A DNA stretch of 64,000 nucleotides from Ramazzottius varieornatus (lineage: Eukaryota > Tardigrada > Eutardigrada > Parachela > Ramazzottiidae): positions 538,793 to 602,792 of the forward strand of contig BDGG01000004.1 in NCBI GenBank assembly GCA_001949185.1. Reading direction: 5' to 3'. The translations under genes were made by a program, and so were the position numbers. The notes under the pieces are model-generated. The model was not told the DNA's origin. It saw only the letters and a list, made by a program, of their open reading frames with translations, and did not search any database. Positions 46,444 through 59,198 of the stretch are shown here, one piece after another; position 1 is the stretch's first letter; the number at the start of each line of letters is the position of its first letter.

Positions 46444-47812
46444 AACGGTGGTTGCAGAAACAGTATCATGCTGCGTTACGTTATATTATCATTCAGTTTA
46501 CGGCGGAACAATCCTACCCAAATATGTGTTCATAGTAATGTATCCGTGAGGTGTGTTATTTTCCCCGAAGTCGGCCAAGGCTGTCGGCTGAAAAGCCGTA
46601 CAGGACTAAGAGAATGGACGATCAGAGGGGAAGCACGGTACATCAACTATTAATAAGATTCGCCGAACGATAACTGATAGTCGTCAAATTAGGCACTTTC
46701 GGATATCAAAACTGGTGCTTCGTGACAGTTCACAGTATCGCGGGTTCCTCAAATCACAATTAACAACAAAATTAAAGTTTTTTTCTCGATCCCAATGAAG
46801 ACGGATTCAAGGTGAGCAATATCGTTTCGTGTTCAGCGGCTGTTAATCAACCAAAGTCTTCCTTGCCATAGACTTTTATAATATCAGAACGCAAAAATGG
46901 GCGTGTTCACATGGGAAAGTCTACTGCAACCTGTCTGGTCTGGCAGCAGTCTTGTGCCTCCTGAGTCCTGACTTGCGGCTTTCATGACGAGAATTTCTCG
47001 TGTTGTACTACCGATGTGCTGACAGTAAATACAATGCTGTACGATGGTACTCGTCATATCGGTGCTGCTACAGTCCTACTGTTGCTGCTGTTCGGCGGCA
47101 TTTCTGTACGGTGTTTTTGCGGGTGGGAGTTTTGCTATTGTCTGATGCAAAGAACTGCGACAACGTTGACCCTTAACCATTTAATCACAGATGTCAAGAA
47201 CAGCAAAAGCGGCAGACTTCTTATTGGGCACTGTCGACGAGCCAATTGCAAATAAATAAGCGCCACACTCACGTGCCACCGATAGGTCTTTCTTTCCTGG
47301 TAATTATATGACAACTGTCGACCAGCGCTCAAATTTTTACTTCTAATTGAAAGTGAGCTGCGGTGAAAGAAGCGCAAATACGGGGAGTCGAAAGTACGAG
47401 GACCTTGGTTTGCAGTATCTGTCACGCCCTCTGGCATTCGACGCCTGTGGTTCTAGGAGTTCTGCGGCGACGGAATGGGTCAACCCCATCGGGAACAGGG
47501 TTGACGATTTTCTTTAGGATTTCGTTCTTTACAATATTTTACAGCGTTCGTACTGAAATGTCCACCGTGTGGATGATTTTTGTGCTATGGGCATCGTTGT
47601 GGAGATCTGGGACTGGAACGAGACTTCCATACTGTCAAAAATGGACATGGGGAAAACTTCAGGCTCTGACTCGCAAAATCCGCCGATTTGTGTCCGCATC
47701 ATATACTCGGAAGCCGCATGTTTATTCTTTCTCTCAGAAGAAAAATGCGCTATTTTTGTATAGAAGACATATTAATAGTACATACACATTCTTTGAACTG
47801 CAAGATGGAAAC
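46444..47812. other. intergenic, no firm gene
   Basis: 1.4 kb between two oppositely oriented genes. A plus-strand ORF at 47034-47255 begins with a hydrophobic leader (AATVLLLLLFGGISV) and could be a small secreted peptide, but nothing else supports it. Confidence 0.4.
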
Positions 47813-48181
47813 TCATTTTTTACCGCTGTTAAAACAAATTATGCCATTTGCAATGCAGCCATTGAGGCCGGAGTTGGTTGTAGTGGACGTAGATCCAACC
47901 GTATTGAGAGTCACACCGGGGTATGGAAAGAACCCGGAATTGTAGCTGGAGTAGTACGGGCTGTTGTAGATTTTGTAATGTGCTGTGGACGGAACGGAGG
48001 GGAGGTGGTAACACTGACCGTTGACGCAGTAAGTCGACGGAATGGAGCTGCCGGAATTGTAGTAAGAATTCAAATACGGATAGGGATAACGCCATCTGTG
48101 GGCACTCGAAGTACCGACGCGACACGCAACCAGGACGGCAGTAAGAAGGATTGCCAGGTTTTGCCTCTGTAGGTTCTCCAT
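47813..48181 (-). CDS. small secreted tyrosine/serine-rich protein
   Basis: Single-exon ORF of 122 residues. The N-terminus is a good signal peptide (LAILLTAVLVACRVGTSSA), followed by a tyrosine-, serine- and proline-rich mature part (RYPYPYLNSYYNSGSS, YNSPYYSSYNSGFFPYP) with four cysteines as CVNGQC and CIANGIIC. The composition resembles secreted structural or cuticle-associated peptides. The start is the ATG at 48181; the frame is open further upstream but without a better start. No homologue recognised. Confidence 0.62.
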   Translation of the reverse strand: MENLQRQNLAILLTAVLVACRVGTSSAHRWRYPYPYLNSYYNSGSSIPSTYCVNGQCYHLPSVPSTAHYKIYNSPYYSSYNSGFFPYPGVTLNTVGSTSTTTNSGLNGCIANGIICFNSGKK

Positions 48182-48895
48182 CGTACTTTCGACCGTGTGG
48201 TAAATCAACCGAACCGATCGGTGCACAGTTTTCGAAATTAGGAGCTTCGAGACAGATTGCGAGGAAGAAACCTCCGTTGGCTGCGTTATATACCGGTCTC
48301 TGGTCGACTGTGTTAGAAAATTGTGTAGTCATATTGGCCATATATCGAGCTTGAAATCAGAAATGTAAAGACCGAAAACATGCCCTTGATCTATCTAAAA
48401 GTGATGATGCTGTGGAAGGGCGAGTTGTCGAGAAAACATATTCCTTCTAAAGAAAACATTTTGCACGGTTGAAGAAACTGGAAGGGAATCTCAGTGTTAT
48501 TCAGATGCAACGTTTTAACTGCAGGCCGGTGAAATGTGGACAAAAGACGCCGTGGGTTTCTTCTTACTCCGAGTTCGGTGTGCCGAATATGTCAACATCG
48601 TAAAAGAAACAACACAGGTTCGAGGTATACGTCGTGGAGAAAACAATTCACTCAGAGCTCCAGACAGCTTCGAATAAGCCTGCTTTATGAGTACTGGCAA
48701 CGAGGACGTATTCGACCGGATAAGGCATTATAGCAGGCCAAGGTTACGGCAACAGAAAGCATCACACGTAATTACCGTACATGACAGGAAACAGGCGTCC
48801 AGCGCCCCGCATATGAACTTTCACTGGTGCTGGATAAAACTCCAGGTACTTGACCGCTCGAAGCGAACACTACAGCTTCAAGCCTCCAAAGAAGA

Positions 48896-50782
<1,887 letters not shown>

Positions 50783-51459
50783 TTTTAGCCAGCTGAACGT
50801 TCCGAAAGTTGCAAGTAAGTAGAGCGCACTTTGGAATTCAGATGCAAAGTATCGAACAAGCGATGAGGGATGGTTTCAGAAACGAAATTCTCGGCTTTAT
50901 GTACTCGCAAAATCTACAATATTGACTCTTTTGAGCTGACATGTGTCATGTCTGTTTGTTCCGCATGCGCAGTGGTTTTTTTTGACATTGATGACGTCAA
51001 ATATGTATGTTGCTGATTGTGTAATAAAAGGTAGCGGAAGAATATTAGTCAACGATTAGAGTGGATTTCTGTGATCCTCTACAATCAGGAAGTCCGTCTT
51101 GGCATCTTACGGAGCTTCATCATTGTAGCTGGAAAGCTTAACGAGGTGTTTGAGTTGTAAAATGAGACAAGCGAGACAAGTCAAGTGCACGGTATCACGT
51201 AAGACCCGCCGCCGGCGAGTGTTAACATTGGTGTGGGAGCCGCTTTATTACACTTTCACTTCACAGCGAATCATTCGTGGGAATATTAATGGGGATCTTA
51301 GCTTTGCCAATAGTACTAAATACTGGATGGGCATATCCAAGTCGAAACTGGGTCTAATCAAAGAACGCTAAAAGACAGATGAGAATCTGGTCAAGAGTAC
51401 TGATGGCGGCACATGGATAAGAAAAACATGAAATTCATTAACGTTAACGGGCATGACAT
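50783..51459. other. intergenic, no gene seen
   Basis: Upstream side of the CLIP-SPH gene and downstream side of GPCR 2. No recognisable coding or repeat feature. Confidence 0.5.
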
Positions 51460-52747
51460 TCAGTTAGCTAAGTTGCTTGAGTGGTGCTTTCCCCTGGTGG
51501 GGAATGAATGGGAATGCTTGTGACTGCTGACGACAAAGGGTGCAATGGACTGACGAGCGCATAATCCGCTTCGGATGACATGGAGAACCCCTTGTTGGAA
51601 CAGGTCGCTGCTCATCAAGTAAAATACCTTCGATCAGAAAACAGAGAGGGAGATGTTAACATGGTTCTGCGGAGCTTTCTTGAGAATAAGGATCAGAATA
51701 GGTTTATCCCTAATGAAATTCTCCGCGGAAATGATGAATTTGGGTAATTGGTTTGGTACTCACGGGGTTCATGGTGGCAAAGCTCAAAGTCATCCACCGG
51801 AACAACGCACCAATAAGCGAACTGGTACTCAGAATTTCCGGGAAGAATGTCACCATAAGGGCAAATGGATAGATGGCCAAACAGTGCCACAAAAAGGATA
51901 GGAACAGGCCCCGGGTAATCCCTAGTCGATGCTGCAGCGAGTGTAGCTTCCCTTTGTTATTACCGGCGTTTTGTTTTTCCCGGCGTAACAACAACCAAGA
52001 GCGGAGCAGTAGGATAACGTATGCATCACATGTCACACTGGTCGGTAGGTAAATGGACATGGTAATATAAACCAGCATGGTTTTTCCGTTCGAGACAACA
52101 GGAACCAAGAAACAACCTCCCGTGGCGGGACTACGAACCATTTGCACCTGGTAGGCCGCCGCAGGAAATGCGGATAAGGTGAAGGCGATGAGCCGGGGTA
52201 GAAGAATCATGGCCGCAATGGATTTCCTGGTGAAGAGCCGGCGGTATGTCAAGGGAAAAAGCGTGGCGCAAAGACGCTGGACCGCGGTAAGGGCCATGGC
52301 GTACAGGCTAGCCGGATGGATGGTGTAGTTGATTAGAGAGTAACCTAACCGGCAGAACATGGGCGGAAGGGCGTGGCGCGGTCCCAGGAGCAGAATGATG
52401 GAGGATATGGGGCCGACGATGGCGGAGAGTAGGATGTCGATGACCACGCATTGGATCAGCAGAGCAACGCCTTTGGAACGACGTAGAGGTTGGTAGGTGA
52501 CGATGGCGGCTAGCATTAGGAGGTTGGCGGGCACACCGATGGCGTTGGTTACCAGAACCGTGACCATAAGCGAATAGGTACTTTGGCTGACTCCTTGAAA
52601 AGTCGTGTTGCTCGAAACGTTCAGGTTTGTACTGCTGTGGAACAGGAATGTTCCGTTCCGGTTCGGATTTTGGACAGGATGACCATCGGTGATGGTTAGT
52701 GTTGAGTTGAGATCCATCTCGAGACGAGTTTCTTGTAAAATGCGCAT
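51460..52747 (-). CDS. rhodopsin-like GPCR, orphan
   Basis: Seven-helix receptor, exons 52747-51764 and 51627-51460, 383 residues. The intron falls in phase 0 inside the helix 7 signature: MNP ends exon 1 and VFYLMSSDLF begins exon 2, restoring NPxxY. The N-terminus carries NST, NVS, NTT glycosylation sites. Helix 1 NAIGVPANLLMLAAIVTY contains the conserved GN-like element as PAN. Helix 3 ends with ALTAVQRLCATLFPLTYRRL, so DRY is replaced by VQR. Third loop is basic (RREKQNAGNNKGK). The start was set at the ATG 52747; an upstream in-frame GTG is ignored. Different subfamily from the GPCR at 38.5 kb; ligand unknown. Confidence 0.82.
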
Positions 52748-53413
52748 CGGAAAGCTGGGATAGTTAACTTGGCAGGGACTCTTGTAGGTGTGCACCTTGA
52801 AACCTTAAGCTCCAGACTTAACCATAATTAATGACGACTTAACAATTCCAATGACGTCTCCCAAGCTCCGCGAGGACTGCACCAGAGTAAGAAACCAAAG
52901 TAGCTAAAGCGTTGACGGGTGCTACACTCTTGAAATTTTAATTTTCATTGCATGACGCAGGCGTATACAGGTGACCTTGCGCAGTCCCAGGCAGTCTTGT
53001 ATCAGATCAAATCTGCGACGACGGATTACTGAGCTAGTAAGAACCACAAGGGGCTGGAAAAACCCTTGTTACCACTAAGCTTGACGTAGGTGTTTACCGT
53101 ATCCAGACGCGCGAACCGTCACAACAAGGACCACTTAAACAAAGCGAAGGTCGACAGCACAGCTTTCTGGAACCTTTCAGTGATCAAATCATATGGGAAA
53201 TGGCTCAATGCTTTTTAATGCATCCACAGCTAGACGCACCACTGTCGGAAATACTGATCGTTTATTAATGGCAAGGTAATGGGAAATGATTCGGGGCCGC
53301 GCGGTAGGTCGACCGGGTAGAAGAATATTGTTTTGACGGACTGTTTGCGGTAATTGTATTGAGAAAAATGGGTAGATCTCGTGCCATGCTTTCAACAAGA
53401 GAATTTTTCCCCT
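52748..53413. other. intergenic, no gene seen
   Basis: Between two minus-strand genes. No recognisable feature. Confidence 0.5.
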
Positions 53414-55850
53414 TTATGCGTTGTCATTCAGACGTTTGGATACAAACGCCACCGCGCTCTGCAAAAAAAATCCTCGGTCAATCGTACTACAATTCCCGGT
53501 AGGATAAATATATCGGCCATCGTTTAGTGATCGGGCTAATTGAGGCCCATGCATGGGACGTGATACCATTGATAATCGGTACCGGCAAAGTTCCCTTAGG
53601 CTCAACTTACCGTCAAGAACTGGCGCCACAGGTCGGCAGTGTTCTCTCTCCGAGACTGGAGCTGACCTGCCGGTGTCGTCGCCGATGCATTGGCCATTCT
53701 GCTCCCTACATACACAAGTAGATTGTAAGAAGTATCGCGAAATCAGAACCGTGCCTGTCTCATGAGGCAACTTACTGAGAACATCCGAAACAAGTTGCTC
53801 GGTTATTGTCTGCAAAAGTAATTCACTGTATTTGCAGAAGCGAAGTTTGCGAATATTGACATCGATCAATAACTTTACGCTTTGTCGGGGTCGATTTCGA
53901 TCTTCCAGAATTGCATTCAGAGCCAGAGCCAACACCTGTAAAAAAACATCGGGCTGAGTTTCCAGACAAAGCTATCCGACATCAGTCGTTGCTCTCCTCT
54001 TTACTTACCGCATCGGATTCCGAGATCGGCTGAAACTGAGCACTTCCCGGTCCATTCACCAGTCCGTTTGGAACGATCGGAAACTGTTGTGCCAGCGGAG
54101 TCGACAGTCCATCTCCGGAAGTCAGTCCGGCCAGTGCGGTCCCGAGTCCCCGAATGTCCACTTGGTTTCCACGTGTCTGATATCCGCCACTACCATACTG
54201 TCCAGCCCCATAACCTCCATCGACTATTCCACGCTGAGGGAACGGTGGTTGGTACCCACCGTTGGCTGGTGGGAATAATGGTCCGGATGACGGCAGACGG
54301 CCATAGTTATCTGGCCGAGAAAGTATACTTGACTGATCGTAATCTGTCCCCTTGTTGTAATAACTCCCTCCATACCCGTTATAGGCTAATGCCACGCCGC
54401 CATGGTTGTCGGAGTATGGAGTGCCGGAAGCCAGGCCGACGCCCACACCTTTGTTGTAGGAGTCGGTACCGTACTTTTGACCGCTGCTGTAGTCACTGTT
54501 ACCGTAATCACTGTTGGAACTATACTGATTGTTCGGGTGTGACGAGCTTGAGTAATCTGGTGTAATAAGAGGAAACGTTCCTCCTCCTTGATATGGTTTG
54601 GCTGTTGTAAATCCTAACCCTGGACCTACTCCATTGCCGACTCCGAACGGGGGCCGAAACAGCCCAAGTGGCGGCTGACCGGCACCTGGACGGAAACTAC
54701 CAGGAAATCCATTATTAAATCCGCCTGGAAATGGTCCACCAAAGCCTGACCCGATTCCAGGGCCGATACTGCCAAGCCCGAACGACCCACTGTTTATTCC
54801 AGCATTCAGTCCGATATTCAGCGGTGGGTTGTAAGCACCCGAGCCGAATTGAACAGGTGGTGGGATTGGAGGAAATGGTATCGGTGGCGGCTGACCATGG
54901 TTATCGTAGGTGTACTCATCAGTGTTCCCAACGAACGTACTGGCCAAACCCGGAAGCACCGCAGGTGTGTACTTTCCGCCATTCCCAATGATGTTCTTGT
55001 AGTCGTTTTGACACTTATAATGATTACAATTCGCATTGGTCAAGACAGCGCCAGGTGCTGGAATGAAAGTTATGGTGGACGGAGGTGTATTGGTATACAG
55101 TGGTGTCACTGACGTGTAGCTGGGTCTCACAGGAATCGGGTTGTAGACATTTCCAACGTTGTAACTGAGCTGGTTACTGTAACTGCTACCTGGATACGAA
55201 GGATAGGCCGGGTTGGGACCGGTCACGATTAGCTCCGGATCGATGTGAGGTTTCCGGTAGTCGGTATCCGAAGTGGCGGTACCGTAAGAACCTCCGGTGA
55301 CTTTGTTCTGGTAGCCATAACCGACAGCCGGGCTGACATAGCTATTCGTACCATAAATGACGGAAGGAGTGGTGTAGGGACTTGCGGTTACCTTGCTCTG
55401 GTACGCGTAAGTGTCGCCAGAACTACCATAACTGGAGGTGTCAGGTCCAACTGCGTAGGCGCTGACATTCGGGTAAGGAAGCGCCGGTGGAGCAGTAGGA
55501 ATGTAATAGGTTTGAGGGGTGAGAACAACACTGGGTGGCGTTACTATGTACGGTTTATCGGAGTACGGTGCTGGTGGCACGTTGGTCACTTGGTATCCAG
55601 TTGCTTGCAGTGAACCCGGTGGAGGGATATTGGACAGGACGTCGAGCAAACCATACAGGTTTGTGGCTCCGGTAACCTGGGTTGCTAGATCGTTATTGGA
55701 GGGGACGGAGAAGCCCACAACTTGAGTGACTTTGTAATCGAAGAAAGCGAGAAGCAGCACAACAATAAGGAAGGATATCGAAAGCGACATGATGACCACC
55801 AACGCATATTTCATATTGAGTAGCCTAATGTGATAGCTGTGTCTTCGCAT
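53414..55850 (-). CDS. type II membrane protein, Gly/Pro/Tyr-rich, unrecognised
   Basis: Exons 55850-54009, 53935-53776, 53705-53611, 53458-53414; 713 residues, phases agree. A short basic N-terminus is followed by one strong helix (YALVVIMSLSISFLIVVLLL), predicting a signal anchor with the rest outside or in the lumen. About 550 residues of low-complexity sequence follow: a Tyr/Ser/Pro/Val-rich part (TPQTYYIPTAPPALPYP, repeated YGTNSYVSP-like units), then Gly/Pro-rich (GSIGPGIGSGFGGPFPGG) and Gly/Tyr/Ser-rich parts. The C-terminal ~100 residues are different: helical and charged (LALALNAILEDRNRPRQSVK ... LLQTITEQLVSDVL). The layout suggests an extracellular matrix or cuticle component tethered to the membrane. 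I recognise no family. Confidence 0.72.
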
Positions 55851-56368
55851 CGATCCGCTGTGAGATAATAAGTGATGAAATATGGACCGGTTAGATCAGT
55901 TTTTGTAGCAAGAGAGTGCATTGAAAGGGAGTTTTTCCTTGTAGGGTAGGTCGATGCCGCAATGAAGCGAAGAAAATGTGGTTGATCTAACCGTTTCTTA
56001 GCCCATTTCGACTTTATACACTCGTACTATCACAAACATCACGTCAAGTACAGTACGAAATTTCAGATCGCCTGTTGGAATGGGAATACAAAATTTCGAA
56101 ATCAAAAGTACAAAAGTAGAAAAATACAGTATGTTTCTTTGAGCTTGAAAGCCAAAAGAGCCACACTAGTTTTGTGACGGATCACCGAATTGCATCAACA
56201 AGGTGAGAGACGACCCATGCCGGACAGAGGTCGTAAGCTTGTTGATTAAAATTTAGTGTGTCCGTCATGATCAAGGTATTCACCGGCGTCGATCAGCAGA
56301 CCACACGTCTATGCGAAAGCATCCAACAGGAGCTGGAAAAAGAAGATTGAGTAAGACACAAAATGCAG
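55851..56368. other. intergenic, no gene seen
   Basis: Shared flank between two minus-strand genes for secreted or surface proteins. No motif seen. Confidence 0.45.
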
Positions 56369-56728
56369 TCAAGTTCCAGAGGCTGTTTCGGATGGACATA
56401 CCAGGCTGGTGACAAATTCGTTGGCAAAACCACCTCCGAAGCCACCAAAACCGCCGTAAACGGGATACGGGACAGGATAGTATCCTCCACCATAACCTCC
56501 ATAACCGTGGCTTCTTCCGTAACCATACTGAGGATATCCGTAACCACCTCCGTATCCTCCTCCTCCATATCCTCCTCCTCCATATCCTCCACCGTATCCA
56601 CCACCGTAACCTCCGTCGTAATAATCGCCACCGCGTTTCACTCGGTTCTTCGAGACGGGACCAGCGTATGCCAGGCTGGCAACCGCGAAGACCACAGACA
56701 GGGATAGAAGAAGGAATGAGTGAGCCAT
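56369..56728 (-). CDS. secreted glycine/tyrosine-rich protein with KR cleavage site
   Basis: Single-exon ORF of 119 residues. Signal peptide FLLLSLSVVFAVASLAYAG, then a short propeptide ending in NRVKR, a furin-type site, then a mature region dominated by GGYGGGYGGG repeats and a PYPVYGG stretch, finishing in a short non-repetitive tail with one cysteine. This layout is shared by glycine-rich cuticle proteins and by some glycine-rich antimicrobial peptides, and the sequence alone does not decide. The presence of a complete furin gene in the same window is compatible with the RVKR site but says nothing about direct processing. Confidence 0.75.
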   Translation of the reverse strand: MAHSFLLLSLSVVFAVASLAYAGPVSKNRVKRGGDYYDGGYGGGYGGGYGGGGYGGGGYGGGYGYPQYGYGRSHGYGGYGGGYYPVPYPVYGGFGGFGGGFANEFVTSLVCPSETASGT

Positions 56729-57592
56729 GGTACCGAAGATGAAGCGAGAAGATGAAATTGTCCAACTGAGTAATTAGACGACACAAAGCACGAGCTCGTT
56801 TGCGTTTTATACTGGATACATTCGAGTGCATTGTTAAATTGGTCTTTTGTCTTTGATGCAACAATTAACTGCGTAATGTGGTTTCCTAATCACGAGCACT
56901 GTATGCAGTGGGCGTAGGTGAAAGCAAGACTTATGATAAGACGCCAGGAAAAACGAGGTCCCGGTCGGCAAAGCGACGAGGCGTGAAAACGTAAGCGTGC
57001 CGTTACGATTTTACTGCGAAGAGCCCCACAGAGACAGCATTCCGGACTTGACAAGACATAAATCATTTCCTTCTTTCATAATTTCAAAACCTCCCCGTTA
57101 TTCATGGCGTTGTTTCTCTAACATTCGATCTTGAACCAGATTTCCGGAACATCTGAGGTCTGAAGGTAGTGCTACAGAATATGATGCTAGCAGTAGCAGC
57201 TCCGAGGCCGCGAATACGTCATCGCTGAAACTCCTGACGTCACGCAGCTCCAATGTAGTGCATCATCGAGCTCACCACGTGGTTCCCGTTATCTCTCCGT
57301 TACGGCACGTGACTTTTCTTCATTCCCGAAAACGGATTTTCGAAGATTTTTCATCGATTATTCCTCTGATTATTCCTTCGTTCCATTTCCTGATGACTGT
57401 TCTTTGTTGAGGACTCTTCGTATCCCCATGATGCTCCTCCAACAATGTCGTAGTACTCCCACTGCTCCTCATTTGTGTGTCGGACATCGAGCCTCAAAGT
57501 CGACTGGCTTTAGATTTGGCCAAAACTTCAGCCAGGAATCAGAGTGACGAGTCGCTTTTTGAGACAACACGCTTTCGGTTGACTGTCATGCC
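56729..57592. other. intergenic, divergent promoter region
   Basis: Between the glycine-rich gene (minus) and TM2D3 (plus). No recognisable feature beyond the upstream regions of the two genes. Confidence 0.5.
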
Positions 57593-58866
57593 ATGCCTTC
57601 GTGCTCATCCATCTTCTGGATCTCCTGGTTTCCGCGGTCGAAAACGATTTTCTCCTTTGTACTTCTCATCATGTGTCTACTGATCGGTAATGCCCTGCAA
57701 GCCGTTGCGTCAGAACATCCAGATCTACCACCACATCGAAAAGGTAAGAATTATTTCGTTCGGATGGATTAATTGAGGGCGTCGAGGAGGCTATAAAAAT
57801 CAGGCCAGTCCGAGCTGGCGTTACCATACTCCGAACCTTTGCTTTCTATTCTACAGTACCATTCTTATGACTTTCGCAGAGTTGATATTTTCCGGAAAGG
57901 ATTCAGCTCCGAAAGCGTCTCCCGATGTTACAGTCGAGTCTCTCCCTCGTCCTCATCTGATGCAAAACGTAGGGAAGCAGCCTTCGGGTGATCGAATGCC
58001 GTTCTCCGCCACTCGTCAAGTCGACATGGCCCTTCCAGACGGTACCTACATGCCTTTCTGTTCCGACTCTTCCGTCAGTTGTCAGGACCTTTCTGCTCAC
58101 TGTCTTCACTGTGATATGCTACGCGTTCTTGGAAACCCTGATTGCATTTACGGAGAACCCGCAAACTACACGTGTCGGGTCAAATCTAGCGTTCAATGTC
58201 AGGTAAATATTTGCCCAAATTTTCCGACAGCAAAATTGTTTGTGTTTTCTGAAGACATTATTTCTCTCTTTCGTTTCAGGGACCAACCACGTTCACATTC
58301 GTGGCGCCATGTCGTTACTGTTACCAAACCGAGCCGTACGAACATTCCTGTGTCTTCTCCCCATGTCGACAAGGACAGTATTCTTACAACCAAAGACAAA
58401 GGGCCAATTGCACGACGAATCATGAAGTGATCTGTTTAGGTGAGAATCTTATGAAGTCCTTGCTTTCTGTAAACTGAAGGCTCTGAAACATCCTTTTCAC
58501 CGCCGAAATTTTCGCTCTTGACCCTTTGGAGAACAGTCTCAACGAGCTTGTTTACCGAGCTCCCAAAATGGTTCTTTTTCTGAGTAACAACTAGAGCGAT
58601 GATTTCTTTGTTCTGCAGGAAACCGTCGTTTCTACAAGAGTGAAGTATGCGCTTTTACGTCCGGATATCGTTGGTCAGTAGCGATGTTTCTGAGTGTAAC
58701 AGTTGGTGGTTTCGGTGCTGACCGATTCTACTTGGGTCACTGGCGCGAAGGTATCGGCAAGTTATTCAGCTTTGGTGGTTTGGGCATCTGGACGCTGGTC
58801 GACATTGTCCTGATCGCCATCGGCTACTTGCGTCCCGAGGACGGTTCCTTGTACGTTGACTTTTAG
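57593..58866 (+). CDS. TM2D3: TM2 domain protein (TM2D3/almondex-like)
   Basis: Two-helix membrane protein of the TM2D family; the Drosophila orthologue almondex acts in Notch signalling. Exons 57593-57743, 57880-58202, 58280-58439, 58619-58866 give 293 residues, phases consistent. A hydrophobic leader (FSFVLLIMCLLIGNALQAV) acts as signal peptide. A cysteine-rich ectodomain follows (CSDSSVSCQDLSAHCLHCDM, CRYCYQTEPYEHSC). The TM2 domain closes the protein: GGFGADRFYLGHWREG with the DRF motif between helices, then GKLFSFGGLGIWTLVDIVLI, ending RPEDGSLYVDF as in TM2D3. The start at 57593 was chosen because it adds the hydrophobic leader; the ATG at 57671 would cut it short. Intron 3 holds a half copy of the palindrome family. 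Confidence 0.9.
58539..58565. repeat. palindrome family, right-end fragment (TM2D3 intron)
   Basis: tcaacgagcttgtttaccgagctccc matches the right tip of the complete copies. The core is no longer readable (faint cgctcttgaccctttggagaa to the left). In the last TM2D3 intron. Confidence 0.6.
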
Positions 58867-59198
58867 TATTTTACTCTGTTAGATTCATTTCAGCGTCTGT
58901 GATAAAAGGCACTTTCTCTGATACGTAATCTAGATTTTATTTCTCTTATTATAAACTTCTTGTTCTCTCTTGTCGAAATGCATTCTATCCACTTTTGTAC
59001 TTCAGTGGTGTTGAGCAAAAACGACGCATCAAAGAATTAAGACAAGGCGATACTGAAAAGGATAAGATTCTAAAACCAGCCGACTTTTTCTTCGGCAGTC
59101 GATAAAAACCATATGCGGCAAGAGCGTTAAACTTCTTCCAGGCTCGTCCAACAAAAACAAATCGACCACAACTACTTCCTTCGAGATGCTGCTGTGAA

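Noticed and set aside
47363-48172. 269-codon plus-strand ORF
   Set aside because: It overlaps the opposite-strand secreted protein at 47813-48181, which has a signal peptide and sensible composition. The plus reading shows no domain and a random-looking composition.
54068-55613. Several plus-strand ORFs over the Gly/Tyr-rich gene
   Set aside because: Low-complexity codons on the minus strand keep other frames open; these readings have no domains.
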